From: Actinomycetospora cinnamomea
GTDB lineage: Bacteria > Actinomycetota > Actinomycetes > Mycobacteriales > Pseudonocardiaceae
DNA: 48,148 bases
Reading direction: 5' to 3'
Assembly (NCBI RefSeq): GCF_003096675.1
Contig: NZ_QEKW01000028.1
Span: 1-48,148, forward strand
Below the pieces are notes generated by a model. It had not been told where the DNA came from. It saw only the letters and a list, made by a program, of their open reading frames with translations, and did no database searches. This document shows, in pieces, positions 18,401-26,040 of this stretch; positions within the stretch are counted from its first letter, which is position 1, and each line of letters opens with the position of its first letter. The translations under genes were made by a program, and so were the position numbers.

Positions 18401-18672
18401 TGCTGGCCGAGCTGCGGCGCGCGGCCGGGCTCGGCGGGCGGGTCCGGTCGTCGGGCTCGGGCACTGCCGAGCGCGCCCGCAAGTCCGTGAGCGCCCGGCT
18501 CCGTGACGCGATCCGTTGCATCGAGGCGGTGCTCCCCGAGCTCGGCGCGCACCTCGACCGTTCCGTCGTCACGGGCACGACCTGCCGCTACGACCCCGTC
18601 GAGCCGCTGCGCTGGCGCGTCGACGCCCGCGGAGCTAGCGCAGGATCTCGACCAGCAGCGCCCAGGCGTTGA
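15463..18672 (+). CDS. Large STAND-type AAA ATPase, LuxR-like (LAL) architecture without LuxR HTH
   Basis: 1069 aa from ATG 15463. N-terminal NTPase: FVGRTRALGRL, Walker A VTGEAGIGKTS near residue 30, Walker B MLVLDDLQWAD near 142, and a sensor region VVVGCYRDDE. Residues about 400-880 are helical TPR-like repeats. The last 190 residues hold a module widespread in actinobacterial ATPases (LHHRKGLADLAALLARPG, DTGPLLDPAARTAYRARL, ERARKSVSARLRDAIRCI, GTTCRYDP) in place of a LuxR helix-turn-helix. It is probably a signal-responsive regulator or scaffold; the ligand is unknown. Its 3' end overlaps the convergent membrane-protein gene by 38 bases. Confidence 0.88.
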   Translation: MAFVGRTRALGRLSAVLDEAAHGRARLVLVTGEAGIGKTSLVAEAVSRLGWSTGWGTCADADRRPAFWPWTAALRGLVADDPDAVADLAGADADELARLVPELGEGTHDTAPEDAGPARLRLFDAVAGFLERWARRHPSMLVLDDLQWADTSSLALLGHLARPHRPVPLVVVGCYRDDELGDAVARALGDLAGSAEPVALRGLGAEEVDALFRAVAGDAAADRWAADVHRRTAGHPFLVRQLGAALAEAPDAAPSLPVAVRGLVLRRAARLSPPCRVLVDVAAVAGGDLVPDVLGDVCGRTPAEVTALVEEGVAGGVLARHGERTVLAHDLVREAVIDALTPQRRLALHGRLADALERRVGAGAAVVPADLARHTAAAVPVEGGARAMRWARTAARADRARLAFSEAGDHLARARHAVEAAGPGGMGGELVDLLAEEADARARSGALEAARALLEDAAARARALDDAERLARVALGVQRLGSRFAMPRDAVVTTLTSARAALAGRGTALEARLVAALARELRHSVPAHRAAARPLSEEAIALARAVGDDETLADCLLARHDVLWSPGRGAERLAIVRELAEVTGHDPERRAEALLLAANAELETGSPAFRASASAYLEATDRLAQPRHGYLALTRRAALALVDGRLGDAAALIDASVRAGERIAEPDVGNVRMSQLLGLVRARGDPGELRATAAEAVRWWVGVPAHAHAVAAGLLALAGEPDDLAAARRELDTVLALGTWREDRSYLWSVFVGALATASARLADRATAADLLTEIAPLADSCGVNGALVCFVGSHAHAAGVLAACLGREGEARAWLGAALEVHRRLGARAWEAESALELALLDGDADSPHAWRAAELAAELGLRGVARRLATVGPQEPDAELRREGESWRVRWHDRSASLHHRKGLADLAALLARPGADVHVLALAGAGVNAPDTGPLLDPAARTAYRARLGELDAELEAAREVHDLAREARLDHERDRLLAELRRAAGLGGRVRSSGSGTAERARKSVSARLRDAIRCIEAVLPELGAHLDRSVVTGTTCRYDPVEPLRWRVDARGASAGSRPAAPRR

Positions 18673-19159
18673 CCAGGCCCCCGATCAGCGCGAACGCGAC
18701 CGCGAGGGGCAGCCAGTACAACCCGCCGAGCGTGCCCGTGAGCAGGCCGATCCCGGCGAGGGCGGGGGCGAAGGCCAGGACCGCGGCCGGGACGAGGCTG
18801 GTGCCCACCCACGACACGACCGGCTGCTCGGGGGCGCGGTTCGCGGGCCGGCTCAGCCACGCCAGGGACGGGCCGGCCACGCCCGCGACGACGAACAGCT
18901 CGACCGCCAGCGCCGCCGCCGGCTGCGCGGGGACGAGCAGGGCCAGCGACACGAAGACCGGCGTCGCCAGGAGGATCAGGGACTCGGCGGCCCGGCCGGC
19001 GATCGCCCGGTGGGCGAGGACGGCCTGGATGTTGATCGAGACGGCCACGAACAGCAGGCCGGCGAGCGCCGCCGCGGCGCCCGCCATGCCGGCCGCGAAG
19101 TCGGACCACGGCGCCGCGTCGTAGGCGGCGTCCACAGCGGGGCCGACGGCGGCGCCCAC
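18635..19159 (-). CDS. Small integral membrane protein, unknown function
   Basis: 174 aa with about five hydrophobic helices (about 22-44, 60-78, 82-97, 117-137 and 145-170). Not assigned to a family with confidence. It follows the NTF2-like gene by 4 bases, so it is probably the last gene of a VOC / NTF2 / membrane-protein operon. The last 38 bases overlap the ATPase gene on the other strand. Confidence 0.75.
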   Translation of the reverse strand: MGAAVGPAVDAAYDAAPWSDFAAGMAGAAAALAGLLFVAVSINIQAVLAHRAIAGRAAESLILLATPVFVSLALLVPAQPAAALAVELFVVAGVAGPSLAWLSRPANRAPEQPVVSWVGTSLVPAAVLAFAPALAGIGLLTGTLGGLYWLPLAVAFALIGGLVNAWALLVEILR

Positions 19160-19163
19160 GCGG

Positions 19164-19532
19164 TCAGGCCAGCTTCTCGCGCATCGCCGACGCCACCGCC
19201 TGCAGCGCCGACAGCGGCCGGATCATCACCGTCAGCCGGTCGATCGCGCCGGCGGCGTCGTGGTGCAGCAGGTCGACGCCCTCGAGCTGCCGGTCCCGGA
19301 CGTGCGCCCGGAAGACCAGGACCTTGTCGACGCCGTCCTCGCCGCCGCCCACCTCGCTGACGTAGCGGAAGTCCTCGAACACCTCGGCCACCGCGTGCAG
19401 GATCGGCGCCACGGCGTCCCGGCCGCGATAGGGCGAGTGGACGACGGGGCTGTGGAACTCCACCTCCTCGGCGAGCAGCGCGACCGCCGCGTCCATGTCG
19501 CCGGCCTCCACGGCGGCACGGAAGGACGTCAC
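19164..19532 (-). CDS. NTF2-like / SnoaL-type protein
   Basis: 122 aa, GTG at 19532 overlapping the upstream TGA (GTGA). NTF2-like cone fold signatures: FRAAVEAGDMDAAVALLAEEVEFHSPV, YRGRDAVAPILHAVAEVFEDF, and ligand-pocket strands HVRDRQLEGVDLLHHD. The family covers isomerases, cyclases and limonene-epoxide-hydrolase-like enzymes as well as non-enzymatic binders. Translational coupling with the VOC enzyme suggests a role in the same aromatic or quinone pathway. Confidence 0.85.
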   Translation of the reverse strand: MTSFRAAVEAGDMDAAVALLAEEVEFHSPVVHSPYRGRDAVAPILHAVAEVFEDFRYVSEVGGGEDGVDKVLVFRAHVRDRQLEGVDLLHHDAAGAIDRLTVMIRPLSALQAVASAMREKLA

Positions 19533-20569
19533 TGCGTCCCCTCGACGATCTCGTCGCCCACGCGCAGCGGCGGCAGCGACCGGGCGATCTGTTCGCGGTC
19601 GGGTTCCAGCCACGGCGGCAGCTTGAGGTGCCGGCCCAGCTCGAGCAGGGGCTCGTCGACGTCGAAGCCCGGCCGGTCGGTGGCGATCTCGAACAGCACC
19701 CCGCCGGGCTCGCGGAAGTAGATCGAGGTGAAGTACTGCCGGTCGAGGATCGCGGTGACCTTCAGCCCCGCGTCGACGAGGTGCTGGCGCCAGCGCTCCT
19801 GCGTCGGGCGGTCGGGCGCCCGGAACGCGATGTGGTGCACGGTCCCGCCGGCCTGCAGCCCCTGGTAGACGGCGGTGGTCGCCTCGACGTCGAGCACCGT
19901 GCCCGGCTCGTCGCCGGCCATGCCGAAGCGGCTCCGCGCCCCACCGCCCTCGGGTGCCATGTGGAGCAGGTCGGTGAGCAGGGCCGCGGTGGGCTCGAGG
20001 GCGCGCTCGGTCAGCGTCACCGAGTGCAGGCCGCGCACCGCGTGCTCGGCGGGCACCGCGGCCACCCCGTCCCAGCCCGAGCGGGTGTCGCCGGGGGAGG
20101 CGACGAGGTCGACGACCAGCCCGTCGGGGTCGCGCAGCGTCAGGACCTCCTCGTCGTCGTCCCCACTGGTGCGGTCGCGCGGCGGGTCGGCGTCGACGCC
20201 GAGCGCGCCCAGGTGCTGCTGCCACCAGCCCAGCGAGCCGGGCGGCACGCTGAACGCGGTGGCCGTGGTGAGTCCGGTGCCCTGCCGGCCGGCCGGCACG
20301 TCGCGCCACGGGAAGAAGGTCAGGATCGTCGACGGGCGACCGGCCTCGTCGCCGTAGTACAGGTGGTAGGTGCCGGGGTCGTCGAAGTTGACGGTGGTCT
20401 TGACCAGGCGCAGGCCGAGGACCGTCGTGTAGAAGTCGACGTTGCGCTGCGGATCGGTGGCGATCGCCGTGACGTGGTGCAGGCCGTGCGGAGCAACGTC
20501 TTCGGCGCGGTGGGTGACGGCAGGCCCGGGGTCGTTCACCCGGGCGGCCGGATTGGTCTCGGCGTCCAC
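19529..20569 (-). CDS. Two-domain VOC (glyoxalase/ring-cleaving dioxygenase, MhqO-like)
   Basis: 346 aa, GTG at 20569. Two vicinal-oxygen-chelate modules: HGLHHVTAIATDPQRNVDFY (N-half) and RGLHSVTLTERALEPT followed by GTVHHIAFRAPD and GGVLFEIATDRPGF (C-half). The His in HHVT, the His in VHHIAF and the Glu in FEIAT are the likely metal ligands. Similar to MhqA/MhqO hydroquinone-responsive dioxygenases. Divergent from the RsbW-like gene across only 52 bases and coupled to the NTF2-like gene. Confidence 0.88.
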   Translation of the reverse strand: MDAETNPAARVNDPGPAVTHRAEDVAPHGLHHVTAIATDPQRNVDFYTTVLGLRLVKTTVNFDDPGTYHLYYGDEAGRPSTILTFFPWRDVPAGRQGTGLTTATAFSVPPGSLGWWQQHLGALGVDADPPRDRTSGDDDEEVLTLRDPDGLVVDLVASPGDTRSGWDGVAAVPAEHAVRGLHSVTLTERALEPTAALLTDLLHMAPEGGGARSRFGMAGDEPGTVLDVEATTAVYQGLQAGGTVHHIAFRAPDRPTQERWRQHLVDAGLKVTAILDRQYFTSIYFREPGGVLFEIATDRPGFDVDEPLLELGRHLKLPPWLEPDREQIARSLPPLRVGDEIVEGTQ

Positions 20570-20621
20570 CGGGAACAGCCTACGGCCGGGACAAGGTCGC
20601 GAGGGGACGAGGCGGACGCGC

Positions 20622-21029
20622 GTGGCAGAGGTGGACGAGGCGCTGCACCTCGAGGTGCCCGCGACTCCCGAGCACGTCGGGCGTCTGCGCCGGGCGGTGC
20701 GCCGGTGGCTGCGCGGCGTGCTGGGCGACGAGGACGAGGACGCCGTCGACAACCTCACGCTCGCCGCCAGCGAGGCCCTGGAGAACGCGGCCGAGCACGC
20801 CTACGCCGGCAGCGACGAGGTCGGCACCATGATCCTGTCGGCGCGCCGCGAGGACGACGACGAACGCGCCGTCGTGATCACCGTGTCGGACACCGGGCGC
20901 TGGCGTGCCCCCGCCGACAGCACCGGCTACCGCGGGCGCGGGCTGGCCCTCATCGAGGAGCTCACCGACGCCCACGACGTGCGGCCGGGGCCGACCGGCA
21001 CCACCGTGACCTTCCGCCACGCCTGCTGA
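20622..21029 (+). CDS. RsbW-like anti-sigma factor / ATP-binding protein
   Basis: 135 aa from GTG. GHKL ATPase motifs: N box LAASEALENAAEHAY near residue 45, G1 ITVSDTGRWR near 85, G2 GYRGRGLALIEEL near 103, and GTTVTF at the end. Such proteins phosphorylate STAS antagonists and sequester a sigma factor in partner-switching. No sigma or STAS gene is adjacent. Confidence 0.88.
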   Translation: MAEVDEALHLEVPATPEHVGRLRRAVRRWLRGVLGDEDEDAVDNLTLAASEALENAAEHAYAGSDEVGTMILSARREDDDERAVVITVSDTGRWRAPADSTGYRGRGLALIEELTDAHDVRPGPTGTTVTFRHAC

Positions 21030-21036
21030 CGACGCC

Positions 21037-21330
21037 TCACGCCACGTCGGGCCGGCGCAGGTCGATCCGGAACCCCCGTGACCCGTACGCGATCACGCCG
21101 CGGCACCGCACGGGCCCGGCGACCTCGACGAGGGAGCGGTAGCGGGCGCTCATCGCCCTCGTCAGCTCGCCGACCCGGCGCCCGTCCAGCCGGACCTCGA
21201 CCGCGTAGTCCCCGCCGTACTCGCCCCGCGTGTCCGTCGACGACCACAGCTCGACCACGACCGGCGTCGGGCCGGCACCCGGGCGGTGGTGGAAGGCCAG
21301 CACGTCCTGGTGGTCCTCCTCGCGCGTCAC
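21037..21330 (-). CDS. HIRAN-like small domain (C-terminal part of a frameshifted gene, or its own gene)
   Basis: 97 aa from a GTG at 21330 with AGGGAGG 5 bases upstream, a strong start signal. The sequence AVEVRLDGRRVGELTRAMSA, CRGVIAYGSRGFRIDL resembles HIRAN-type domains that bind 3' DNA ends or nucleic acids in other proteins; the match is by eye and tentative. The frame is also open upstream to 21567 with very high GC3 and a proline-rich linker, so this may instead be the end of the membrane protein starting at 21691. Confidence 0.55.
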   Translation of the reverse strand: MTREEDHQDVLAFHHRPGAGPTPVVVELWSSTDTRGEYGGDYAVEVRLDGRRVGELTRAMSARYRSLVEVAGPVRCRGVIAYGSRGFRIDLRRPDVA

Positions 21331-21691
21331 GGTGACCTCCCTGTCGGGGGCGAGGATCCCGCCGGACCGGGCCGGTGCACTCGGGGGGACGACGGCGAGC
21401 GGTTTCGGGAAGGTCGGCGGACCCACGCGCGGGGCCACGGGCCGCCCGTGCGGCGGGGCGGGCACCCGGGCGGGCGTGGCCGCCGGCGTGCCACGGCACC
21501 GGTACCGGCACTGGGGTCGCGAGCGCGGTCGACCGCCGGCGAGAGCGATCGACCAGCCACCAGGCACCGAAGGGCACGACGAGGATCGCCGCGGTCATCA
21601 GCAGCCACTTCAGCACCAGGAGCGCCAGGCCCACCACCAGCAGCCAGCCCACCACCTGGACGCCGACCGCTGGGCGCCGTCCACCCGCCAT
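21331..21691 (-). pseudogene. 5' part of a frameshifted membrane protein gene
   Basis: An ATG at 21691 with GGAGGG 8 bases upstream starts a protein with two closely spaced hydrophobic stretches (VQVVGWLLVVGLALLVLKWL and LMTAAILVVPFGAWWLVD) and then a basic residue run. Past about 21,500 this frame loses coding character and would run to 20927 through the RsbW-like gene on the other strand. The neighbouring frame carries a proline-rich linker with good GC3 and joins the HIRAN-like domain. I infer a one-base indel around 21480-21560 in what was one membrane-linker-HIRAN protein; the alternative is two genes joined by the GTGA overlap at 21327-21330. Confidence 0.55.
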
Positions 21692-21850
21692 GCGCGTTCC
21701 CTCCGCCCCGGACCCGCCCACCGCGAGCCCGTCGCAGCCCTCATCGTCGGGAGCGGGCGTTTCGTGACGACCCGATCCGCTGCGTAACGAGGGGGACCCG
21801 CCGCCCGACAAGCGCTCGACGATCAACGCCGGCCTCGGGGGGACCTCGAC

Positions 21851-22648
21851 GTGCGCAAGGCCCACAAGGTGTGGACCGGCATCGCCGCCGGTGTCTTCTG
21901 CCTCGTCGCGGTCACCGACCTCGCCGGACCCGCCACACCGTCCGCCGGCACCGTCGCGAGCTCCTCGTCCCTGCCGACGACCAGCACCGCCGCGCCGGCG
22001 TCGGCGCCCCCCGGTGGAGCGGCGGCCGCGCCGGCGGCGACGTCCGCGCGGGCCGTCGAGGTCATCGACGGCGACACCTTCCGCCTGGCGTCCGGCGACG
22101 AGGTGCGCGTGCTGGGCATCGACTCCTGCGAGGCCCTGACGCCCGGCGGGCAGCGTGCCAGCGCCGCCGCCCGCAGCCGTCTGCTGGTTGCGCCCGTGGA
22201 GCTGACCGCGGAGCCCGGCGTCGACCGCGACCCCTACGGCCGGCTCCTGCGCTACGTCGCCGTCGGCGGTGCCGACTACGCGTCGGCGATGGTCACCGAG
22301 GACCACACCGCGATCTACACCCGCGGGCGCAACGACGCCTCACCCACGGTCCAGGCCGCCCTGCGCCGTCTCGACACCGATGGACGCGTGTGCGGCACCG
22401 CGGAAACGACGACCACGACCTCGCCCACGCCCGTGCCCGACCCGGACCCCGACGTCGACCGGCCGCGCACCCCGCGACCGGTCGCTCCGCGCACCGCGGC
22501 GCAGGAGCCGTCCGGCGGTGGCGGCGCGGCGTACTACAAGAACTGCGCGGCGGCGCGTGCAGTCGGCGCGGCGCCCATCCGCGCCGGCCAGCCGGGGTAC
22601 CGCGCGGCGCTCGACCGGGACGGTGACGGCACCGCCTGCGACACCTGA
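21851..22648 (+). CDS. Secreted thermonuclease-like protein with Excalibur calcium-binding domain
   Basis: 265 aa from GTG. Signal peptide at 1-28 (VWTGIAAGVFCLVAVTDLAG), Ser/Thr/Ala-rich linker to about 68, then a staphylococcal-nuclease (SNase) fold (VIDGDTFRLASGDEVRVLGID, RDPYGRLLRYV) to about 180, Pro-rich spacer, and a C-terminal Excalibur domain (YYKNCAAARAVGAAPIRAGQ, LDRDGDGTACD). An extracellular Ca2+-dependent nuclease is the likely function. The second SNase arginine region is short: I see EALTPGGQRASAAARSRLL but no clear match to both catalytic arginines, so activity is uncertain. Confidence 0.9.
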   Translation: MRKAHKVWTGIAAGVFCLVAVTDLAGPATPSAGTVASSSSLPTTSTAAPASAPPGGAAAAPAATSARAVEVIDGDTFRLASGDEVRVLGIDSCEALTPGGQRASAAARSRLLVAPVELTAEPGVDRDPYGRLLRYVAVGGADYASAMVTEDHTAIYTRGRNDASPTVQAALRRLDTDGRVCGTAETTTTTSPTPVPDPDPDVDRPRTPRPVAPRTAAQEPSGGGGAAYYKNCAAARAVGAAPIRAGQPGYRAALDRDGDGTACDT

Positions 22649-22726
22649 GCGGCTCCCGCCGACGGGAGTGCGCGGGTACCGCTCGTCGGCGCGGTGATCC
22701 TCGTCCACGCACCCTCCGGGTCGGAC

Positions 22727-22906
22727 CTACGACTGCGCCGAGCGCTCCGTGCGACGGCTGGTGCGCCGGGAGACGCGCGGGCCGCGGGCCCCACGCGGCG
22801 GGGTCGACCGCGATAGGGAGGACCGCGGCTCGGGCGCGGTGGCCGGGAGCTCGAGCAGCTCCAGGGCGGAGTCCGGGATGAGGGCCAGCTCCCGATTCTT
22901 GATCAT
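22727..22906 (-). CDS. Small protein, acidic/hydrophobic head and Arg-rich tail, unknown
   Basis: 59 aa from ATG 22906 with AGGAAGGGG 7 bases upstream, a strong ribosome site. Residues 1-20 are MIKNRELALIPDSALELLEL-like (hydrophobic and acidic); residues 28-59 are Ser/Arg/Pro-rich and strongly basic. The leader-plus-tail shape recalls RiPP precursors, but I see no maturation enzyme nearby, so I assign no function. Confidence 0.5.
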   Translation of the reverse strand: MIKNRELALIPDSALELLELPATAPEPRSSLSRSTPPRGARGPRVSRRTSRRTERSAQS

Positions 22907-23068
22907 GTTGCGGCCCCTTCCTGTGGGATGCGGGCGTCCTGGTCGGCCCGGGTGGCTTCCCCCAGTGAACGTCGTCACCCAGGCTGTGGTTCGCCGATGG
23001 GGCACCGGATCGATCAGGTGGCCGGTCCGGGGCGGCAGATGGTCGTACGGGGCCGACGAACGGGCGAG

Positions 23069-23935
23069 CTACAGCAGGGGCCGCAGGTGCGCCGCGGCCC
23101 AACCCTCGAGGGTGCTCGGCGTCGTGGTGACGGCGGTGCGCGGCTGCTCGGGGACGAACCCGTCGCGCAGCCCCGCCGACATGCCCACGATCGCCTCGAC
23201 CTGCGCCTCGCCGAGGCCGATCTCGGCCAGCGCGGCGCGCAGGTCGTCGCCGGCGATCCGCTCGGCACGCACCGGTCGCCCGAGCGCGCCCGTGAGCACC
23301 TCGGCCACCCCGGTGAACGTCAGGTCGCGCGGCCCGTGCACCGCCTGCACGCCACCCGTGCTCCAGGGCGCGAGCAGGCGGGCGGCCGCGATCTCGGCGA
23401 TGTCCCGCGGGTCGACCCACGGCAGCGGCACGTCGAGGGGCATGGCGGTGCGCAACACGCCCTCGCGCAGCGCGTCGAGCCCCATCACGAGGTTGCTGAA
23501 GAAGTAGCCGGCCCGCAGGTGCAGCACCGGGGCGCCGGTGGCGTCGAGGGCCTCCTCGGTGCGCGCGAGCCCGTCGATCTCGCCCGCGCCCCGCCGCTTC
23601 TCCGCCCCGACGCTGGAGAGGAAGACGGTGCGCGTCACACCGTGCTCGGCGACCGCGCGCGCGACGTGCCCGCCGAGGCGGGCGTGTGCCGCGACCGGGT
23701 CGGCGTCGGGCACCGACGGGCTGATCCACAGCAGCGCCTCGACCCCCGCGGTGGCGGCGAGCACGGCGTCGCCGTCGTCCTGATCGCACGCCACCGCGTC
23801 GACGTGATCGCGCCACGCGTCGTCCAGCACGCCGGGGTCGCGCATCAGCACCCGCGGGCGCACCCCGGCCTGCACCAGCGTCCGCAGGACGTGCGACCCC
23901 ACGTGCCCCCGTGGGGTGGTGACGGCGATCGTCAT
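23069..23935 (-). CDS. NAD(P)-binding NmrA-like reductase (atypical SDR)
   Basis: 288 aa, ATG at 23935 with GGGAGGG upstream. Rossmann start IAVTTPRGHVGSHVLRTLVQAG fits the atypical SDR glycine motif, followed by FLSSVGAEKRRGAGEIDG, LHLRAGYFFSNLVMGLD and DPRDIAEIAAARLL. Similar to NmrA and QOR2-type proteins that sense or reduce NAD(P)-linked substrates. Monocistronic by spacing. Confidence 0.87.
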   Translation of the reverse strand: MTIAVTTPRGHVGSHVLRTLVQAGVRPRVLMRDPGVLDDAWRDHVDAVACDQDDGDAVLAATAGVEALLWISPSVPDADPVAAHARLGGHVARAVAEHGVTRTVFLSSVGAEKRRGAGEIDGLARTEEALDATGAPVLHLRAGYFFSNLVMGLDALREGVLRTAMPLDVPLPWVDPRDIAEIAAARLLAPWSTGGVQAVHGPRDLTFTGVAEVLTGALGRPVRAERIAGDDLRAALAEIGLGEAQVEAIVGMSAGLRDGFVPEQPRTAVTTTPSTLEGWAAAHLRPLL

Positions 23936-24055
23936 CGGCCCTCCCGTCGTCGAGGGCTCCACGATGGCGCAGGACCCCGACAGCGATCGGCCGGTTCGGA
24001 CCACCGACCGCCCGGGAGTGCGACCAGGCGCCGGTGCGCTTCCCCGGCGGAGACG

Positions 24056-24460
24056 TCAGGGCAGCACGGCGGTCGCGTCGACCTCCACGAGGAGGTCGGG
24101 CTCCGCGAGTGCGGTGACGCCGACCAGCGTGAGCGCGGTCGCCACCTCGCCGAGGTCGGCGGCGGCGCGCATCGCGCCCTCGACCAGGGGTTCGAGCTTC
24201 TCCGGCGTCAGGTCGACGACGTAGATCGTCAGCTTGGCGACGTCGGCGAACGTGCCGCCGACCGCGGCCAGCGCGGTCGCCACGTTGCGGTACGCCTGCT
24301 CGGTCTGGGCGGCGAGGTCGCCGGCGCCGACCGGCGAGCCGTCCGCGGTCCGGGCCACCTGGCCCGCGAGGTGGGCGGTGCGGGTGCCGGTGGCCACCGC
24401 CACCTGCCGGTAGATCCCGGGTGCGGGCAGGCCGGACGGGTTGATGCGGTCGACGGGCAC
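24056..24460 (-). CDS. Rid-family (YjgF/YER057c/UK114) protein without the canonical catalytic Arg
   Basis: 134 aa, GTG at 24460 with GGAGG 5 bases upstream. Rid fold: HLAGQVARTADGSPVGAGD, QAYRNVATALAAVGGTFADV, KLTIYVVDL, and LLVEVDATAVL. In RidA the imine-deaminating Arg lies in a PxRxxV-type strand; here that strand reads EVATALTLVGVTAL with no Arg. It therefore belongs to one of the non-archetypal Rid groups and probably does not deaminate 2-aminoacrylate. Divergent from the amidase across 129 bases. Confidence 0.88.
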   Translation of the reverse strand: MPVDRINPSGLPAPGIYRQVAVATGTRTAHLAGQVARTADGSPVGAGDLAAQTEQAYRNVATALAAVGGTFADVAKLTIYVVDLTPEKLEPLVEGAMRAAADLGEVATALTLVGVTALAEPDLLVEVDATAVLP

Positions 24461-24589
24461 GGTGACCTCCGGGGAGTCGGTGGAGCTTCGCTGTCGCACA
24501 GGTCTACGCCGCCACCTCGATCTGCGGTGGTCAACGCCGCGGGGGACCCCGGAGCGCAGCGCGGGGCCCGGGGTGGTGAGGTTCCGCGG

Positions 24590-25957
24590 GTGGACGCCGC
24601 CGCACTCGTCGCCGACACCCCTCGTGCCCAGGCCGCCGCGCTGCGCGACGGGCACGTGACCGCCGTCGACCTCGCCGCCGCCACGGTCGCGGCCGCCCGG
24701 GAGGTCGACGCCCGGCTCAACGCCTTCGCCGAGATCGACCCCGACGCCGCCGGCACCGCCGCGCAGGATGCGGACCGGCGGCGCGCGGCGGGGGAGGACG
24801 GGCCGCTGCTCGGGGTGCCGATCGCGCTCAAGGACGACCTCGACGCCGCCGGCCACGTCACGTCCTGGGGCACGCGGGCCCGGCGCACCGCGGCACGCGC
24901 CGACGACCTCGTCGTCACCCGGCTGCGCGCCGCGGGCACGGTCCCGATCGGGCGCACGACGCTCCCGGAGCTGGCGCTCTACGGCATCACCGAGTCCGCC
25001 CGGTTCGGCGTCACCCGCAACCCCGCCGACCCGACGCGCACGCCCGGCGGCTCTTCCGGTGGCTCCGCGGCCGCGGTGGCGGGCGGCGCGGTGGGCATCG
25101 CGACGGCGAGCGACGGCGCGGGCTCGATCCGCATCCCCGCGTCCTGCTGCGGGCTCGTCGGCATCAAGCCCTCGGCCGGCCGCACGCCCGGCGGCGGGTG
25201 GAACGGGCTGTCGGTGCAGGGCTGCCTGACGCGTCGCGTCGCCGACTCCGCGCTCTACCTCGACCTCGTCGGGGAGTTCCCCTCGCCGCTCGCCGAGGCG
25301 GCGGCCCAGGACCCGCCGCCGCTGCGCATCGGGCTCGACCTCGCCTCGCCCGTCGTGCCGGCGCTGCCACTGGACCACGAGCTGGAGGACGCGGTCGGCG
25401 ACACCGCCGAGCTGCTCGCCGCGCTCGGCCACGACGTGCGCGCGGTCCGCGTGCCCTACGGTGCGGCCTCGCTGAGCTTCGTCGCGCGCATGCTCGACGG
25501 GCTGGCGCAGGCCGCGGCCGATGTCGACGACCCCGAGCTGCTCGAGGCCCGTACCGCCGAGGTCGCGCGGATCGGGCGGGCGATCCCGCACGCGCTGGTG
25601 GCCCCCGCGCAGCGGCAGGGCGAGGCGTTCGGGCGCCGCGTGCTCGCCGACCTCGGCCTCGACGTCCTCCTCACCCCGCCCGCGCGCGGCCCGGCGGTAC
25701 CGATCGGCCACTGGGACGGACGACGCGGGCTGACCACCATGCTCGGCATGGCCCGTCACTACGCGCACACGCCCGCCTGGAACCACACCGGCCAGCCCGC
25801 CGCGGTGGTGCCGGCGGGGACGTCGCGCCACGGCCTCCCGCTCGCCGCCCAGCTCGTGGCCGGGCCCGGCGAGGACGCCCGGCTCGTGTCCCTGGCCGCG
25901 CAGCTCGAGCGGGCGCGTGACGGGCGGGACACCGGGCTCCGCGTCGAGCGCGGGTGA
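24590..25957 (+). CDS. Amidase (amidase-signature family)
   Basis: 455 aa. Ser-cisSer-Lys triad visible: Lys in PIALKDDLDAAG near residue 80, cis-Ser in TPGGSSGGSAAAVAGG near 154, and the nucleophile Ser in SDGAGSIRIPASCCGLVGIKPS near 178. Length and the C-terminal NHTGQPAAVVPAGTSRHGLP motif fit aryl or aliphatic amidases. GTG 24590 is the best start by homology; the ribosome site (GTGAGG) is modest. Confidence 0.9.
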   Translation: MDAAALVADTPRAQAAALRDGHVTAVDLAAATVAAAREVDARLNAFAEIDPDAAGTAAQDADRRRAAGEDGPLLGVPIALKDDLDAAGHVTSWGTRARRTAARADDLVVTRLRAAGTVPIGRTTLPELALYGITESARFGVTRNPADPTRTPGGSSGGSAAAVAGGAVGIATASDGAGSIRIPASCCGLVGIKPSAGRTPGGGWNGLSVQGCLTRRVADSALYLDLVGEFPSPLAEAAAQDPPPLRIGLDLASPVVPALPLDHELEDAVGDTAELLAALGHDVRAVRVPYGAASLSFVARMLDGLAQAAADVDDPELLEARTAEVARIGRAIPHALVAPAQRQGEAFGRRVLADLGLDVLLTPPARGPAVPIGHWDGRRGLTTMLGMARHYAHTPAWNHTGQPAAVVPAGTSRHGLPLAAQLVAGPGEDARLVSLAAQLERARDGRDTGLRVERG

Positions 25958-26040
25958 GCGTGGTGATCTTGGGGTAGCCCCACCGCGTCCTGCAGGTCCG
26001 CGCCCAGCACGGCGCGCGGGCGTCCGCCACGAGGAGAGAG

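Noticed and set aside
22928..25957. A 1009-residue reading frame that includes the amidase
   Set aside because: The first 550 residues are antisense to the reductase and Rid genes; the amidase begins at the GTG at 24590.
25970..25982. TGGGG-TAG-CCCCA hairpin after the amidase
   Set aside because: The stem is only 5 bp with a 3-base loop, too short to claim as a terminator or operator.
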